A stretch of 41,750 nt of DNA from Steroidobacter sp. (GTDB lineage Bacteria > Pseudomonadota > Gammaproteobacteria > Steroidobacterales > Steroidobacteraceae): contig NZ_JAEUPY010000116.1 of the NCBI RefSeq assembly GCF_016790065.1, positions 1 to 41,750 of the forward strand, read 5' to 3'. Below the pieces are notes generated by a model, which had not been told where the DNA came from, did no database searches, and saw only the letters and a program-made list of their open reading frames with translations. A program made the translations under genes and the position numbers. Shown here one piece after another: positions 17,424 to 30,652 of this stretch. The first letter of the stretch is position 1. Every line of letters begins with the position of its first letter.

Positions 17424-19505
17424 ATGAGCAAACGTGACTTTCTGGTCGAGATCGGCACCGAAGAATTGCCGCCGGCATCGTTGTTTACTCTGGCCGCTGC
17501 CTTCGCCGACGGTGTCATCAAAGGCATCGACACCGCCGCCATCAAACATGGCGAGGTGAAATGGTTTGCCACGCCGCGCCGGTTGGCCGTGTTCGTGGCG
17601 GGCGTCGGCGATCAACAGCCGGATCAGCAACTCAAACGTCAGGGCCCGGCCGTTGCCAATGCCTTCGGTCCCGATGGTCAGCCGACCAAGGCCGCGCTCG
17701 GTTTCGCGGCTTCGTGCGGCGTCACTGTCGATCAGCTGCTGCAGGTCGATGGACCCAAGGGCAAGGTGCTGCAATTCGAAGGCTCCAAGAAAGGTGAGGC
17801 CACTACCTCACTGTTGCCGGGCATCGTGACTGCCGCGCTCGATTCGCTGCCGATCGCACGACGCATGCGTTGGGGTGCCGGCTCGCAGGAATTCGTTCGC
17901 CCGGTTCATTGGGTGGTGATGTTATTTGGCTCGAGCGTGGTCGAGGCCGAGATCCTCGGCATTCGCGCCGGCAAGCACACGCAAGGTCATCGGTTCCACG
18001 GGCCGAAGTTGTTGGCCATCAGCAATCCAGCCAAGTACGCGGAACTGCTGTTAGAGAAAGCTCACGTCGTCGCCGATGTCGGCTCCCGTCGTGAACGCAT
18101 TCGTGCCGAAGTGAATGCCATCGCTGACACCCTCGGCGGACAGGCCGTCATCGAAGACGCGTTGCTCGACGAAGTCACTGCGCTGGTGGAATGGCCGGTG
18201 CCGTTGTCCGGTCGGTTCGATGAAGCCTTCCTGCGCCTGCCGCAGGAAGTGCCCATCGCCACCATGCAAGATCATCAACGTTACTTTCCGGTGCGCTCGG
18301 CCGACGGCAAGCTGATGAACTATTTCATCACCGTGGCCAACATCGCCAGCCGCGAGCCGGAGCGGGTGCGCGACGGTAATGAACGCGTCATTCGCCCTCG
18401 CCTGGCCGACGCCGCATTCTTTTGGGATACGGATCGTAAGGAACGACTCGATGCGCGCTTTGCCGCGCTCAAGAGCGTCACCTTCCAAGCCAAGCTGGGT
18501 TCGCTGGCCGATAAGAGCAATCGCGTGGCCTCGCTGGCTCAGCGCATTGCCGAGAGCATCGGCGGCAATGCTGAACTGGCCGGTCGCGCCGCCAAGCTCA
18601 GCAAATGTGACTTGTTGTCGGCCATGGTCGGCGAGTTCCCCGAGCTGCAAGGCTTGATGGGCAAGTACTACGCCGAGCACGACGGCGAAGACGCCGAAGT
18701 CGCCACTGCTTTGGAAGAACAATATTGGCCGCGCTTCGCTGGAGACAAATTGCCGGCGACCAAGACCGGCATCTCGTTGTCGATCGCGGACAAGCTGGAC
18801 ACCATCGCCGGCATTTTCTGTATCGGTCAGAAACCGTCGGGCACCAAAGATCCGTACGGCTTGCGTCGCGCCGCCCTCGGCATCCTGCGCACGATCATCG
18901 AGCACAAGCTCGATCTGGATTTGCGCCGCCTGGTGGATGGTGCCGTTTCGTTGCAGCCGGCCGCGGCTCCAGAGAATATTGGCGAGGACATCTGGAATTA
19001 TCTGATGGAGCGTTTGCGCTCTACTTATTTAGAAGAAGGTGGCGGCCGCACCGTGACCACGGAAATGTTCGATGCCGTGCTCGCCAGCAAAGCGCACTCC
19101 CCGGTGGACATCGACATTCGGCTGCAAGCCTTGGAAGGATTTCTGGCGTTGCCTGAAGCCGCCAGTCTGGCCGCTGCGAACAAGCGCATCGCTAACATTT
19201 TGCGTAAAGCCACTGGCGATCTGTCGGGCGCGGTGGAAACCGGCCGATTGCAGGAGCCGGCGGAACGCCAGCTATTCGATCACGTCGTTTCCATGGAACG
19301 AGCGGTCAACCCGCTGTTCTCGCGACGTGAGTACACCGGCGCACTGACTCAGCTCGCCACGCTGAAGGACGATGTGGATCGCTTTTTCGATTCGGTGATG
19401 GTCATGGCGGACGATCCGGACGTACGCGCCAATCGGTTAGGGTTGCTGGTGCGCCTGCGCGGGCTGTTCCTGCAGGTGGCCGATTTGTCGCGGTTGCCTG
19501 GCTAA
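17424..19505 (+). CDS. glyS: Glycyl-tRNA synthetase beta subunit
   Basis: A 693-residue tRNA-binding subunit that completes the alpha2-beta2 enzyme. It begins with the hallmark LVEIGTEELPP, continues with MRWGAGSQEFVRPVHW, VPIATMQDHQRYF and KPSGTKDPYGLRRAALGILR, and ends with a DALR-type anticodon-binding region (about 580-690). Length is normal (about 690). The four-base gap from glyQ implies co-transcription. Confidence 0.97.
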   Translation: MSKRDFLVEIGTEELPPASLFTLAAAFADGVIKGIDTAAIKHGEVKWFATPRRLAVFVAGVGDQQPDQQLKRQGPAVANAFGPDGQPTKAALGFAASCGVTVDQLLQVDGPKGKVLQFEGSKKGEATTSLLPGIVTAALDSLPIARRMRWGAGSQEFVRPVHWVVMLFGSSVVEAEILGIRAGKHTQGHRFHGPKLLAISNPAKYAELLLEKAHVVADVGSRRERIRAEVNAIADTLGGQAVIEDALLDEVTALVEWPVPLSGRFDEAFLRLPQEVPIATMQDHQRYFPVRSADGKLMNYFITVANIASREPERVRDGNERVIRPRLADAAFFWDTDRKERLDARFAALKSVTFQAKLGSLADKSNRVASLAQRIAESIGGNAELAGRAAKLSKCDLLSAMVGEFPELQGLMGKYYAEHDGEDAEVATALEEQYWPRFAGDKLPATKTGISLSIADKLDTIAGIFCIGQKPSGTKDPYGLRRAALGILRTIIEHKLDLDLRRLVDGAVSLQPAAAPENIGEDIWNYLMERLRSTYLEEGGGRTVTTEMFDAVLASKAHSPVDIDIRLQALEGFLALPEAASLAAANKRIANILRKATGDLSGAVETGRLQEPAERQLFDHVVSMERAVNPLFSRREYTGALTQLATLKDDVDRFFDSVMVMADDPDVRANRLGLLVRLRGLFLQVADLSRLPG

Positions 19506-19520
19506 GGGACGAGGCACTCA

Positions 19521-20276
19521 ATGCAGCTGTTGAGGTCGGTTCTATTCACCACCGTGCTGTTCATCGGAACGCTGCTGTATGCGGTAGTGGTGTTGTCGTT
19601 CGGTTGGCTACCCAGCCAACGGCTATATGCCATCGCGCGCAGTTGGGGCCGGCTGAACATGTGGCTGCTGGCCAAGCTGTGCAAGCTGACATACACCGTC
19701 GAAGGCAAAGAAAACATTCCGCCCGGCGCGCACGTGTCGATGTGGAAACATTCCTCGGCCTGGGAAACCATCGCTCAGGCTGCTGTATTCCCGCCGCAGG
19801 CCTGGGTACTAAAGCGCGAGCTGATGTGGATTCCGCTGGTCGGCTGGGCCGTGAAATGTCTCAAGCCCATCGCGATCAATCGAAGCGCGGGTGCCGCGGC
19901 TGTCACTCAAGTCATCGATCAAGGTAAACAGCGCTTGCAGGAAGGGCTGTGGATTCTGATCTTCCCTGAAGGCACGCGCGTCGCAGTCGGCGAGAGCCGG
20001 AAGTATGGCGTCAGCGGCTCGCTGCTGGCCTCCAAGGCCGGCTGCAAAGTCATCCCCGTCGCTCACAACGCGGGTTACTACTGGCCCCGCCGTGGCTGGG
20101 TGAAAAAGCCGGGCAACATTCGGGTCGTCATCGGCCCGCCCATCGATGCAGCCGGTCGCGATGCTCGTGAACTCAACGAAGAGGTCAGGGCGTGGATTGA
20201 ATCGACACTGACGACGCTAGTCCCGCCCACACACGCTGAAGCTGCAGACCGGTCGGCCCCTGCAACAACCAGCTAA
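19521..20276 (+). CDS. 1-acyl-sn-glycerol-3-phosphate acyltransferase (PlsC-like)
   Basis: A 251-residue membrane enzyme expected to acylate lysophosphatidic acid to phosphatidic acid. It has an N-terminal hydrophobic anchor (about 5-30). The acyltransferase motif I reads KHSSAWE, that is HX4E instead of the textbook HX4D, with His77 and Glu82. Motif III is FPEGTR. The His-x4-Glu form (KHQS.WE type) occurs in a recognised proteobacterial subgroup. It follows glyS by 15 bases. In related genomes gmhB often lies between glyS and this gene; it is absent here. The last residues (GDxSAPATTS-like tail) are low complexity. Confidence 0.88.
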   Translation: MQLLRSVLFTTVLFIGTLLYAVVVLSFGWLPSQRLYAIARSWGRLNMWLLAKLCKLTYTVEGKENIPPGAHVSMWKHSSAWETIAQAAVFPPQAWVLKRELMWIPLVGWAVKCLKPIAINRSAGAAAVTQVIDQGKQRLQEGLWILIFPEGTRVAVGESRKYGVSGSLLASKAGCKVIPVAHNAGYYWPRRGWVKKPGNIRVVIGPPIDAAGRDARELNEEVRAWIESTLTTLVPPTHAEAADRSAPATTS

Positions 20277-20300
20277 TCGTTAGATTATATTTTTCAATAC

Positions 20301-20328
20301 GGCGACCAATCCTAATGGATTGGCCGCC
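20301..20328. terminator. Hairpin between convergent plsC and gyrB
   Basis: GGCG-A-CCAATCC, loop TAAT, GGATTGG-C-CGCC forms an 11-bp stem with one A/C mismatch, midway between the two convergent stop codons. AT-rich tracts with short T runs lie on both sides, so it probably terminates in both directions. An 11-base direct repeat ATCGTTAGATT (20276-20286 and 20330-20340) flanks it. Confidence 0.65.
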
Positions 20329-20343
20329 TATCGTTAGATTTTA

Positions 20344-23851
<3,508 letters not shown>

Positions 23852-23871
23852 CGTTGCCAGCCTGTCATCGC

Positions 23872-24969
23872 TTACAGCCGCATCGGCATGACGACGTATT
23901 TGGCTTGCGGAGAGGCGTCCGAGCTCAGCAGGCAGCTGTTGTTCGCGTCCGTGAGACCAAGCACGACGTCGCCGGTATCCACGGCGGCCAGCGCATCCAA
24001 CAGGTAATTCACGTTGAAGCCGATTTCCAGCTCTTCACCGGCGTAATCGATCTCCAACTCCTCTTCGGCCTCTTCCTGCTCAGGGTTATGGGATTGCAGA
24101 ACCAGTAGGCCAGGGCGCACCGCGAGCCGAATACCTCGGTACTTTTCGTTCGACAAAATGGCCGCACGCTGGAGCGCCGAGCGCAGCACATCGCGATTGG
24201 CATTGATCCGTTTGGTCGGATTGCTCGGGATCACGCGGCTATATTCGGGGAAACGGCCGTCAATGAGCTTCGAAGTGAAGCGAATGTCGCCGATCTGGGC
24301 GCGAACGTGGTTGGTTCCGATCGCCAGTTCGACATTGCCTTCGCCAGCCAACAGGCGCTGCAGCTCCAGCACGCCTTTACGCGGCACGATGACCTGCTGG
24401 GTCGCGCCCGCTTCATGTTCGAGCGTGGTTTCGCAATATGACAGACGATGACCGTCAGTCGCGACCGTTCGCAGTATTTTCCCGTCCGCTTCCAGCAACA
24501 TGCCGTTGAGGTAGTAACGCACATCCTGCTGCGCCATCGAAAAATGGGTCTTGTCGAGCAGGCGGCGCAGGGCGGACTGCGAAATCAGCAGAGCCTTCTG
24601 AGCTCGGATGTCTTCGACGGTGGGGAAGTCGCTGGCCGGCAAAGTTGCCAGCGTGAAGCGGCTCTTTCCGGAGCGAACCGTGGCGCGCTCGCCTTCCACC
24701 GCAATGGTGACCTGAGCTTTGTCAGGCAGCGCCTTGATGATGTCGAGCAGCTTGCGACCAGGCAGCGTGATTTCGCCAGCCTGCTGGAGATTCACGGTGG
24801 CCTTGGCCACCAGCTCGACTTCCAGATCCGTAGCGGTGATGGAGAGCTGATCGTCACGACCCGTGATCAGGACGTTCGCCAGGATCGGCATGGTCTGCCG
24901 ACGCTCCACAACGCCGATTACCGCCTGCAGTGGTGCGAGGATGCTTTCCCGCTCAGCACTGAACTTCAT
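23872..24969 (-). CDS. dnaN: DNA polymerase III beta sliding clamp
   Basis: A 365-residue clamp with the normal three-domain length. It begins MKFSAERESILAPLQAV, contains the conserved LPDKAQVTI and RYYLNGMLLE segments, and ends in the highly conserved YVVMPMRL. The ATG at 24969 is preferred over a GTG three codons earlier because AAGGTGA lies five bases upstream and homologues start at MKF. It is separated from dnaA by the putative origin. Confidence 0.97.
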   Translation of the reverse strand: MKFSAERESILAPLQAVIGVVERRQTMPILANVLITGRDDQLSITATDLEVELVAKATVNLQQAGEITLPGRKLLDIIKALPDKAQVTIAVEGERATVRSGKSRFTLATLPASDFPTVEDIRAQKALLISQSALRRLLDKTHFSMAQQDVRYYLNGMLLEADGKILRTVATDGHRLSYCETTLEHEAGATQQVIVPRKGVLELQRLLAGEGNVELAIGTNHVRAQIGDIRFTSKLIDGRFPEYSRVIPSNPTKRINANRDVLRSALQRAAILSNEKYRGIRLAVRPGLLVLQSHNPEQEEAEEELEIDYAGEELEIGFNVNYLLDALAAVDTGDVVLGLTDANNSCLLSSDASPQAKYVVMPMRL

Positions 24970-25189
24970 CGTGGTCACCTTACCAATCTTAATTAGGTAT
25001 TAATGTTTAGATAAGAATTATGATGATTATGAAGGCACGGCTTCGCTGTGTATAACCCATTTTTTCTGTGCGTCATCAGCAGCTTGCCATCATCAAAACT
25101 CATCCGAAAAGTGCGCCCGAACTTGTCTCGAAACTGTTGGCTAGTTGTGGATAAATAAAGCCCACGCTTAGCTCACAAATTATCCACAG
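24970..25189. other. Candidate replication origin (oriC) between dnaN and dnaA
   Basis: This 220-base gap has three sequences matching the DnaA box TTATNCACA. They are TTATACACA on the minus strand (25047-25055), TTATCCACA on the minus strand (25146-25154) and TTATCCACA on the plus strand (25180-25188). The side next to dnaN (24980-25033) is strikingly AT-rich in a GC-rich genome and could be the unwinding element. The dnaA-dnaN gap is a known oriC position. The dnaA promoters for dnaN must also be in or near this gap or in dnaA itself. Confidence 0.65.
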
Positions 25190-26551
25190 TCATCCAGCCA
25201 GGGTTCTCAACAGGTTTGAGTAATCCTCGCTGGTGCGAGTGTTCGACTCCCGCAACTCCTTGATTACCCTGCATGCGTGCAACACCGTCGTGTGGTCACG
25301 ACCGCCAAAAGCATCGCCGATCTCCGGCAAGCTATGACTGGTCAGCTCCTTCGACAATGCCATCGCCACCTGGCGAGGTCGGGCAATCGAGCGGCTACGG
25401 CGCTTCGACAGTAAATCAGCTACGCGGATTTTGAAGTATTCCGCGACAGTCTTCTGAATGTTCTCGATGGTCACCAGGCGATCCTGCAGAGCCAGCAGGT
25501 CGCGGAGCGCTTCTTTGGCGAACTCCATGGTGATGGCGCGACCGGTGAACTGCGAGTTGGCGACCACGCGACGCAGGGCGCCCTCGAGCTCGCGAACGTT
25601 GGACCGAATGCGCTTGGCGATGAAGAACGCCACTTCATCGGGCAAATCGACGCGCGTTGCCGCGGCCTTGCTCATCAAGATGGCCACGCAGGTTTCCAGC
25701 TCCGGCGGCTCGATGGCCACCGTCAGGCCCCAGCCGAAGCGCGATTTCAGCCGCTCCTCCAGCCCGTCGACTTCCTTGGGATAACGATCGCAAGTCAGGA
25801 TGATTTGCTGCTGGCCTTCGAACAATGCGTTGAAGGTGTGGAAGAACTCTTCCTGCGAACGATCCTTACCGGCGAAAAACTGAATGTCGTCGATCAGCAG
25901 CGCATCGAGCGAGCGGTACGCCGTTTTGAAATCGTTGATGGTGTTGTGCTGAAGCGCCTTCACCATGTCGCCGACGAAACGCTCCGAGTGCACATAGGCA
26001 ACCCGGGCGCGGTCATTGCGAGCTTTGATCATGTTGCCGACGGCATGCATCAGGTGGGTCTTGCCCAGACCGACGCCGCCATAGATGAACAGCGGGTTGT
26101 AGGCACGGCCGGGATTCTCGGCAACCTGGAAGGCGGCCGCACGACCGAGCTGATTGCTCTTACCTTCGACGAAATTCGCAAAGGTGAAATCGGGATTGAG
26201 CCGGCTGCCCAGCACCGTCGGAATGTCGCGGATCGGGGCGGGAGCAGGCATCGCGGTACGAGCGGCGACCGGCTGATGAGTGTTGATGGTCATGGCCGGA
26301 GACATTGGCCGCGAACCCACCTCAAGTACCACCGCCGGCGTGGGCTCCTCGCCCACCGCATCGACCAGCTCGGTAATCCGGCCAGCCACGTTCTCGTTCA
26401 CCCAGTCGACCACGAAACGGTTCGGTGCCAACAAGCGCAACGTGCGTCCGTCCTCGACGGCCTGTAACGGCCGAATCCACGTATTGAACTGCTGCTCCGG
26501 CAATTCGACTTCCAATTGCGCGAGACAGCGGCGCCACAACGAACCCTGCAC
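25190..26551 (-). CDS. dnaA: Chromosomal replication initiator DnaA
   Basis: A 453-residue initiator. Domain I begins [24 protein letters not shown], with the second residue group typical of the DnaB-contact domain. A short linker (about 90-120) follows. The AAA+ domain has [14 protein letters not shown] (Walker A) and LLIDDIQFF (Walker B). The DNA-binding domain IV carries [18 protein letters not shown]. It starts with GTG at 26551, with GGGGA about nine bases upstream. It is the first gene of the replication operon. Confidence 0.98.
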   Translation of the reverse strand: MQGSLWRRCLAQLEVELPEQQFNTWIRPLQAVEDGRTLRLLAPNRFVVDWVNENVAGRITELVDAVGEEPTPAVVLEVGSRPMSPAMTINTHQPVAARTAMPAPAPIRDIPTVLGSRLNPDFTFANFVEGKSNQLGRAAAFQVAENPGRAYNPLFIYGGVGLGKTHLMHAVGNMIKARNDRARVAYVHSERFVGDMVKALQHNTINDFKTAYRSLDALLIDDIQFFAGKDRSQEEFFHTFNALFEGQQQIILTCDRYPKEVDGLEERLKSRFGWGLTVAIEPPELETCVAILMSKAAATRVDLPDEVAFFIAKRIRSNVRELEGALRRVVANSQFTGRAITMEFAKEALRDLLALQDRLVTIENIQKTVAEYFKIRVADLLSKRRSRSIARPRQVAMALSKELTSHSLPEIGDAFGGRDHTTVLHACRVIKELRESNTRTSEDYSNLLRTLAG

Positions 26552-26621
26552 GGATTTCGTCCCCTAATCGATCGAGAAAAAAAGAATTGTTCTGCGCCAG
26601 GTCAACGCGAGAGCCGGCGAG

Positions 26622-26651
26622 TCTATACCGTTGCACGCCAGGTTATCCACA
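26622..26651 (-). promoter_or_regulatory. Candidate dnaA promoter overlapped by a DnaA box
   Basis: A perfect DnaA box TTATCCACA lies at 26643-26651 (plus-strand orientation). A TATAGA -10-like hexamer on the minus strand (26622-26627) lies 15 bases away, so the box would cover the -35 position. This arrangement suggests DnaA represses its own gene, as known in other bacteria. The -35 itself is poor, so the promoter is tentative. Confidence 0.4.
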
Positions 26652-26694
26652 GGCCAGGGGTGCGAATTTTGTGCCCGGAAAAGCCCTGGCGCGC

Positions 26695-26723
26695 TTGACA
26701 CTACGGGGGGTGGTGCGTAGTCT
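26695..26723 (+). promoter_or_regulatory. Promoter of rpmH-rnpA-yidD-yidC
   Basis: TTGACA (26695-26700, perfect -35), a 17-base spacer and TAGTCT (26718-26723, four of six). The predicted start near 26730 gives a leader of about 80 bases before rpmH, in keeping with the strong expression needed for a ribosomal protein. Confidence 0.65.
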
Positions 26724-26810
26724 TGCCGCCCCTCTACGCGCGCCAGCATGTACTTGTTTTAGCGCGATTTCTGGCCCCAGCCACCGAACAGTGTTTGTTG
26801 AGACGCACGC

Positions 26811-26945
26811 ATGAAGCGCACTTACCAACCCAGCAAAGTCAAACGTCAACGTACCCACGGTTTCCGTGCTCGCATGGCCACCCGTGCAGGTCGCCAAGTC
26901 CTCGCACGCCGCCGCGCCAAGGGCCGCAAGCGCCTCACGGTCTGA
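26811..26945 (+). CDS. rpmH: 50S ribosomal protein L34
   Basis: A 44-residue, very basic protein: [18 protein letters not shown], then [20 protein letters not shown] and RKRLTV. This is essentially the L34 consensus along the full length. It starts with ATG at 26811 and is too short for most ORF cut-offs. It lies between dnaA (divergent) and rnpA (41 bases downstream), the normal origin-region arrangement. Confidence 0.97.
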   Translation: MKRTYQPSKVKRQRTHGFRARMATRAGRQVLARRRAKGRKRLTV

Positions 26946-26986
26946 GCGTCGTTGGCAGCGGCGCTTGCACTCGTCCGATTCTAGAC

Positions 26987-27352
26987 TTGCCAGCTCCGCT
27001 CCGAGCCTTTCAACCGGCGCAGCGTCTCCGGCATAAATCCGAATTCGATCGCGTCTACCGGGACTCGCGCCGCTCCACCGACGGTTGTTTCGCGATCCTG
27101 ACTCGTAACAGCGGCGGCACGATTCCCAGACTTGGATTATCGATTGCCGCACGCATCATCGGTAACGCCGTGCGGCGTAACCGCATCAAGCGTCTGATTC
27201 GGGAATCGTTTCGTCAGCATCAGCATGAACTGCCTGCGGTGGACATCGTCGTCAATGCGCGCTCCGGAGCTCGCGATGCGGATAACGCCGCTATCGTGCG
27301 CAGCCTGGAAAAGCATTGGCGCACGATCGTAAAACAATGCGCCGCCTCTTGA
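26987..27352 (+). CDS. rnpA: Ribonuclease P protein component
   Basis: A 121-residue basic protein that assists the catalytic RNA in 5' maturation of tRNA. The signatures are [13 protein letters not shown] at the N terminus and the RNR motif [17 protein letters not shown] at about residues 65-81. No ATG is available in frame between rpmH and the conserved region. The TTG at 26987 gives a normal length and is the best start; no clear Shine-Dalgarno is present. The end overlaps yidD by 16 bases. Confidence 0.92.
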   Translation: MPAPLRAFQPAQRLRHKSEFDRVYRDSRRSTDGCFAILTRNSGGTIPRLGLSIAARIIGNAVRRNRIKRLIRESFRQHQHELPAVDIVVNARSGARDADNAAIVRSLEKHWRTIVKQCAAS

Positions 27353-27579
27353 CCGCAGCGATTCGCGCTTATCGCTACTTGATCAGTCCCATGCTCGGGC
27401 CCACGTGCCGCTTTTACCCGAGCTGTTCCTGCTACGCCGAAGAAGCCTTGCAACAACATGGCGCGGCTCGCGGAACTTACCTCACGGTGCGCCGCCTGAT
27501 GCGGTGTCACCCCTGGAACGAAGGCGGATACGACCCGGTGCCACTTCCTCACAATACCAAGCCGGTTCCTCATGGATAA
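27337..27579 (+). CDS. yidD: Membrane protein insertion efficiency factor YidD
   Basis: An 80-residue protein with the highly conserved core [20 protein letters not shown] and [14 protein letters not shown], including the family cysteines. YidD sits at the inner membrane and helps YidC insert proteins. The ATG at 27337 lies inside the end of rnpA (16-base overlap), and the stop overlaps yidC by eight bases, so rnpA, yidD and yidC are probably translationally coupled. Confidence 0.94.
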   Translation: MRRLLTAAIRAYRYLISPMLGPTCRFYPSCSCYAEEALQQHGAARGTYLTVRRLMRCHPWNEGGYDPVPLPHNTKPVPHG

Positions 27580-29266
27580 CCAACGCGTCTTCATCTGGGC
27601 CGCGCTTGCGCTGGTCCTGTACCTCAACTTCATGGCCTGGCAGAAGGACTACGCTCCTCCGCCTGCTCCCGTGGCGGCCGCGGCTGCTCAGTCAGCAAAC
27701 GGCACTGCTACTCCAGCCAATGAAACATTGCCGGAATTGCCGTCGGCCTCGACCGAGGCTCCGTCTGTGCCGAACGCTGGGTCGGCCACGCCTGCTGCAA
27801 CTAATGAAGCAGCGCCGGCGAATGCGGCGGTCATTCGCGTGCAGACCGATGTGTTGTCGCTCGATATCAGCACACGTGGCGGCGAATTGATTCGTGCCGA
27901 CCTGCTGAAGTATCCGGTCGAAAAGAATCGGCCCGATCTGTCGGTGCGTCTGTTCAATCCCACGCCGCCGTTGTACGTGGCGCGTTCGGGTTTGCGAGCC
28001 GCGGATCAGCGCGCCGAACCGACGCATCAAGCGACATATCAATCGGCAGCGAGCGAATACACGCTGGCGGCTGGTGCGCAGGAATTGGTCGTGCCGCTGA
28101 CCTGGACCGATGGCAACGGCATCACCGTGGTCAAGACTTATAAGTTCAAGCCCGGCAGCTACCGCATCGATCTCAGCTACGACGTGGTGAACACCTCGGA
28201 CAGCGATTACAAGGCGGCTTCGTATGTGCAGCTGGTGCGCCACTACGAACACGTCGAGCGCTCCTACTTCAAGGTCGAGACTTACGCGTATCGCGGCCCC
28301 GCCATCTATGACGGCAAGGCCTATCGCAAGCTGAACATCGAGAAAGAAGAAGATCGCGCCTTCAAATCCACCATCACCACGGGTTGGATGGCTGCGCTTC
28401 AACATCACTTCGTTGCCGCCGCCGTGCCTCCGGCCGGTGCCGCTTACGACTATCAGCTGAGCCTCGATAGCGACAACGACTTCGTGTTGGGATATCGCGG
28501 TCCGCTGGAGACCGTGCCCGCCGGCGGCAAGCACACATTTAATGAAGCGCTGTTCGTCGGTCCCAAGCTGCAGGCGCAGCTGGCGCCGACTGGACCGGAG
28601 CTGCAGCTGGTCGCCGACTACGGCAAGCTGACCATCATTGCGCAGCCCTTGTTCTGGTTGCTCGAGAAAGTGCACAGCGTGGTCGGCAACTGGGGCTGGG
28701 CCATCATCCTGGTCACCTTCCTGATCAAGCTCGCCTTCTACAAGCTGACCGCCGCGAGCGGCCGCTCGATGGCCAAAATGCGTAACCTCGGGCCGCGCAT
28801 CAAGGCTATTCAGGAACGCTACAAGGACGACCGCGAACAACTCGGCCGTCAGATGATGGAGATCTACAAGCGCGAGAAGATCAATCCGCTCGCCGGCTGT
28901 TTGCCCATCCTGATTCAGATTCCGTTCTTCCTCGCCTTCTACTGGGTGTTGTTGGAGAGCGTCGAGATGCGGCAGGCGCCGTTCCTCGGTTGGATCACCG
29001 ATCTGTCCTCGCGCGATCCGTTCTTCATCCTGCCGTTCCTGATGGGCGGCGCGATGTTCGCGCAGTTCAAGCTGCAACCGATGCCGAGCGCGGATCCGGT
29101 GCAAGCCAAGATCTTCATGTTCATGCCCATCATCATGTCCGTGACCATGGCCTGGTTCCCGGCCGGCCTGGTGCTGTACTGGTTGACCAACACCTTGTTG
29201 TCGATCGCTCAGCAGTACCGCATCAACAAGCTGGTGGCCGCGGAAGACAAGAAAGAAAAGAACTGA
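27572..29266 (+). CDS. yidC: Membrane protein insertase YidC
   Basis: A 564-residue Oxa1-family insertase of the Gram-negative type. The first membrane helix is [17 protein letters not shown], followed by an Ala/Pro-rich linker (about 28-75). The large periplasmic P1 domain spans about 80-345. The conserved five-helix core includes [33 protein letters not shown] and the C-terminal [20 protein letters not shown]. It works alone or with SecYEG to insert membrane proteins. It is placed normally after yidD and before mnmE (seven-base gap). Confidence 0.97.
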   Translation: MDNQRVFIWAALALVLYLNFMAWQKDYAPPPAPVAAAAAQSANGTATPANETLPELPSASTEAPSVPNAGSATPAATNEAAPANAAVIRVQTDVLSLDISTRGGELIRADLLKYPVEKNRPDLSVRLFNPTPPLYVARSGLRAADQRAEPTHQATYQSAASEYTLAAGAQELVVPLTWTDGNGITVVKTYKFKPGSYRIDLSYDVVNTSDSDYKAASYVQLVRHYEHVERSYFKVETYAYRGPAIYDGKAYRKLNIEKEEDRAFKSTITTGWMAALQHHFVAAAVPPAGAAYDYQLSLDSDNDFVLGYRGPLETVPAGGKHTFNEALFVGPKLQAQLAPTGPELQLVADYGKLTIIAQPLFWLLEKVHSVVGNWGWAIILVTFLIKLAFYKLTAASGRSMAKMRNLGPRIKAIQERYKDDREQLGRQMMEIYKREKINPLAGCLPILIQIPFFLAFYWVLLESVEMRQAPFLGWITDLSSRDPFFILPFLMGGAMFAQFKLQPMPSADPVQAKIFMFMPIIMSVTMAWFPAGLVLYWLTNTLLSIAQQYRINKLVAAEDKKEKN

Positions 29267-29273
29267 GGCGGCG

Positions 29274-30635
29274 ATGGCAGCCCGGCCCGGCGACACTGAC
29301 ACCATCGCGGCCATCGCGACGCCGCCGGGTCGCGGTGGCGTCGGGATGGTGCGAGTCTCAGGCAGCCTGGCTCCGACGATTGCAACAGAAGTGCTCGGCG
29401 ATTTGCCCGAGCCGCGGCACGCCGTGCTGCGAATCTTTCGTGACGCCGACGGCGAGATGCTCGACGGCGGTCTGGCGCTCTATTTTCCCGGGCCCAATTC
29501 GTTCACCGGCGAAGATGTTTTAGAGCTGCACGGCCATGGCGGCCCGATCGTCATGGATATGCTGCTCGCACGCGTGCTCGGTCTCGGCGCGCGAGTTGCC
29601 CAGCCTGGTGAATTCACTCAGCGCGCCTTTCTTAACGACAAGATCGATCTGACTCAGGCCGAAGCCATTGCCGATCTGATCGACAGCGGTTCGAGTCAGG
29701 CAGCACGCGCAGCGCTGCGTTCACTGCAAGGCGAGTTTTCGGTCGCTATTCATTCATTGACCGAAGCCGTCACCGAAACGCGGATGCATGTGGAAGCCGC
29801 CATCGACTTTCCCGAAGAGGAAGTCGACTTTCTGGCCGACACGGTGCTTCACGAACGCATCTCTTCCACTATCGATCTGTGCGAGCAAATCACTGCGAAA
29901 GCTCAGCAAGGCGCGTTGCTACGAGAAGGCATGACAGTCGTCATCGCCGGTCGGCCGAACGCCGGCAAGTCGAGCTTGCTGAACCGGCTCGCCGGATATG
30001 AAGCCGCCATCGTCACCGACATTCCCGGCACGACTCGGGACGTGCTCAGAGAACGCATTCATATCGACGGCATGCCGCTGCACATTGCGGATACCGCCGG
30101 CCTTCGCGAAGACGCCGATGTTGTCGAAGCCGAAGGTATCCGCCGTGCCCGCAACGAGATGACTCGAGCCGATCGTATTCTTTATGTGATCGACGCCACT
30201 CGGGCACTCGATGACGAAAGCATGCGCGCCGAACTGGCTAGCTTGCCGGCAGAGATCCCAGTCAGCGTGGTGCTGAACAAAATCGATCTGGCCCAGGCGC
30301 AGTCCCGTTACGAACAATCGCAACCGCCTCGCCTGCACGTGTCCGCCACCACCGGCGACGGCATCGACCTGCTGCGTGAACATTTAAAAGAATGCATGGG
30401 CTTCCAAGGCGCCGGCACCAGCACCATCTCCGCTCGCCGCCGGCATCTCGACGCGCTGAATCGTGCGTCCACTCATTTAAATGAAGCCCAACGCCAGCTC
30501 ACTGAAAAGCGTGCCGGCGAACTGATGGCCGAAGAGCTGCGTCAGGCTCAACAATGCCTCGGCGAAATCACCGGCGAGTTCACGCCCGATGATTTGTTGG
30601 GACGTATCTTCACCAGTTTCTGTATCGGGAAGTAG
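29274..30635 (+). CDS. mnmE: tRNA modification GTPase MnmE
   Basis: A 453-residue GTPase that, with MnmG, modifies the wobble uridine of several tRNAs. The N-terminal folate-binding domain starts [22 protein letters not shown]. The G domain has [12 protein letters not shown] (G1), DIPGTTRDV (G2), DTAGLRE (G3) and NKID (G4). The C-terminal end is the invariant FCIGK with the catalytic-type cysteine. It follows yidC after seven bases. Confidence 0.97.
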   Translation: MAARPGDTDTIAAIATPPGRGGVGMVRVSGSLAPTIATEVLGDLPEPRHAVLRIFRDADGEMLDGGLALYFPGPNSFTGEDVLELHGHGGPIVMDMLLARVLGLGARVAQPGEFTQRAFLNDKIDLTQAEAIADLIDSGSSQAARAALRSLQGEFSVAIHSLTEAVTETRMHVEAAIDFPEEEVDFLADTVLHERISSTIDLCEQITAKAQQGALLREGMTVVIAGRPNAGKSSLLNRLAGYEAAIVTDIPGTTRDVLRERIHIDGMPLHIADTAGLREDADVVEAEGIRRARNEMTRADRILYVIDATRALDDESMRAELASLPAEIPVSVVLNKIDLAQAQSRYEQSQPPRLHVSATTGDGIDLLREHLKECMGFQGAGTSTISARRRHLDALNRASTHLNEAQRQLTEKRAGELMAEELRQAQQCLGEITGEFTPDDLLGRIFTSFCIGK

Positions 30636-30652
30636 CGGACCCGGCCGCCATC

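Noticed and set aside
27692-29314. A 540-codon open frame on the minus strand antisense to yidC.
   Set aside because: Shadow of yidC; composition rich in His, Gln and Arg, no motif.
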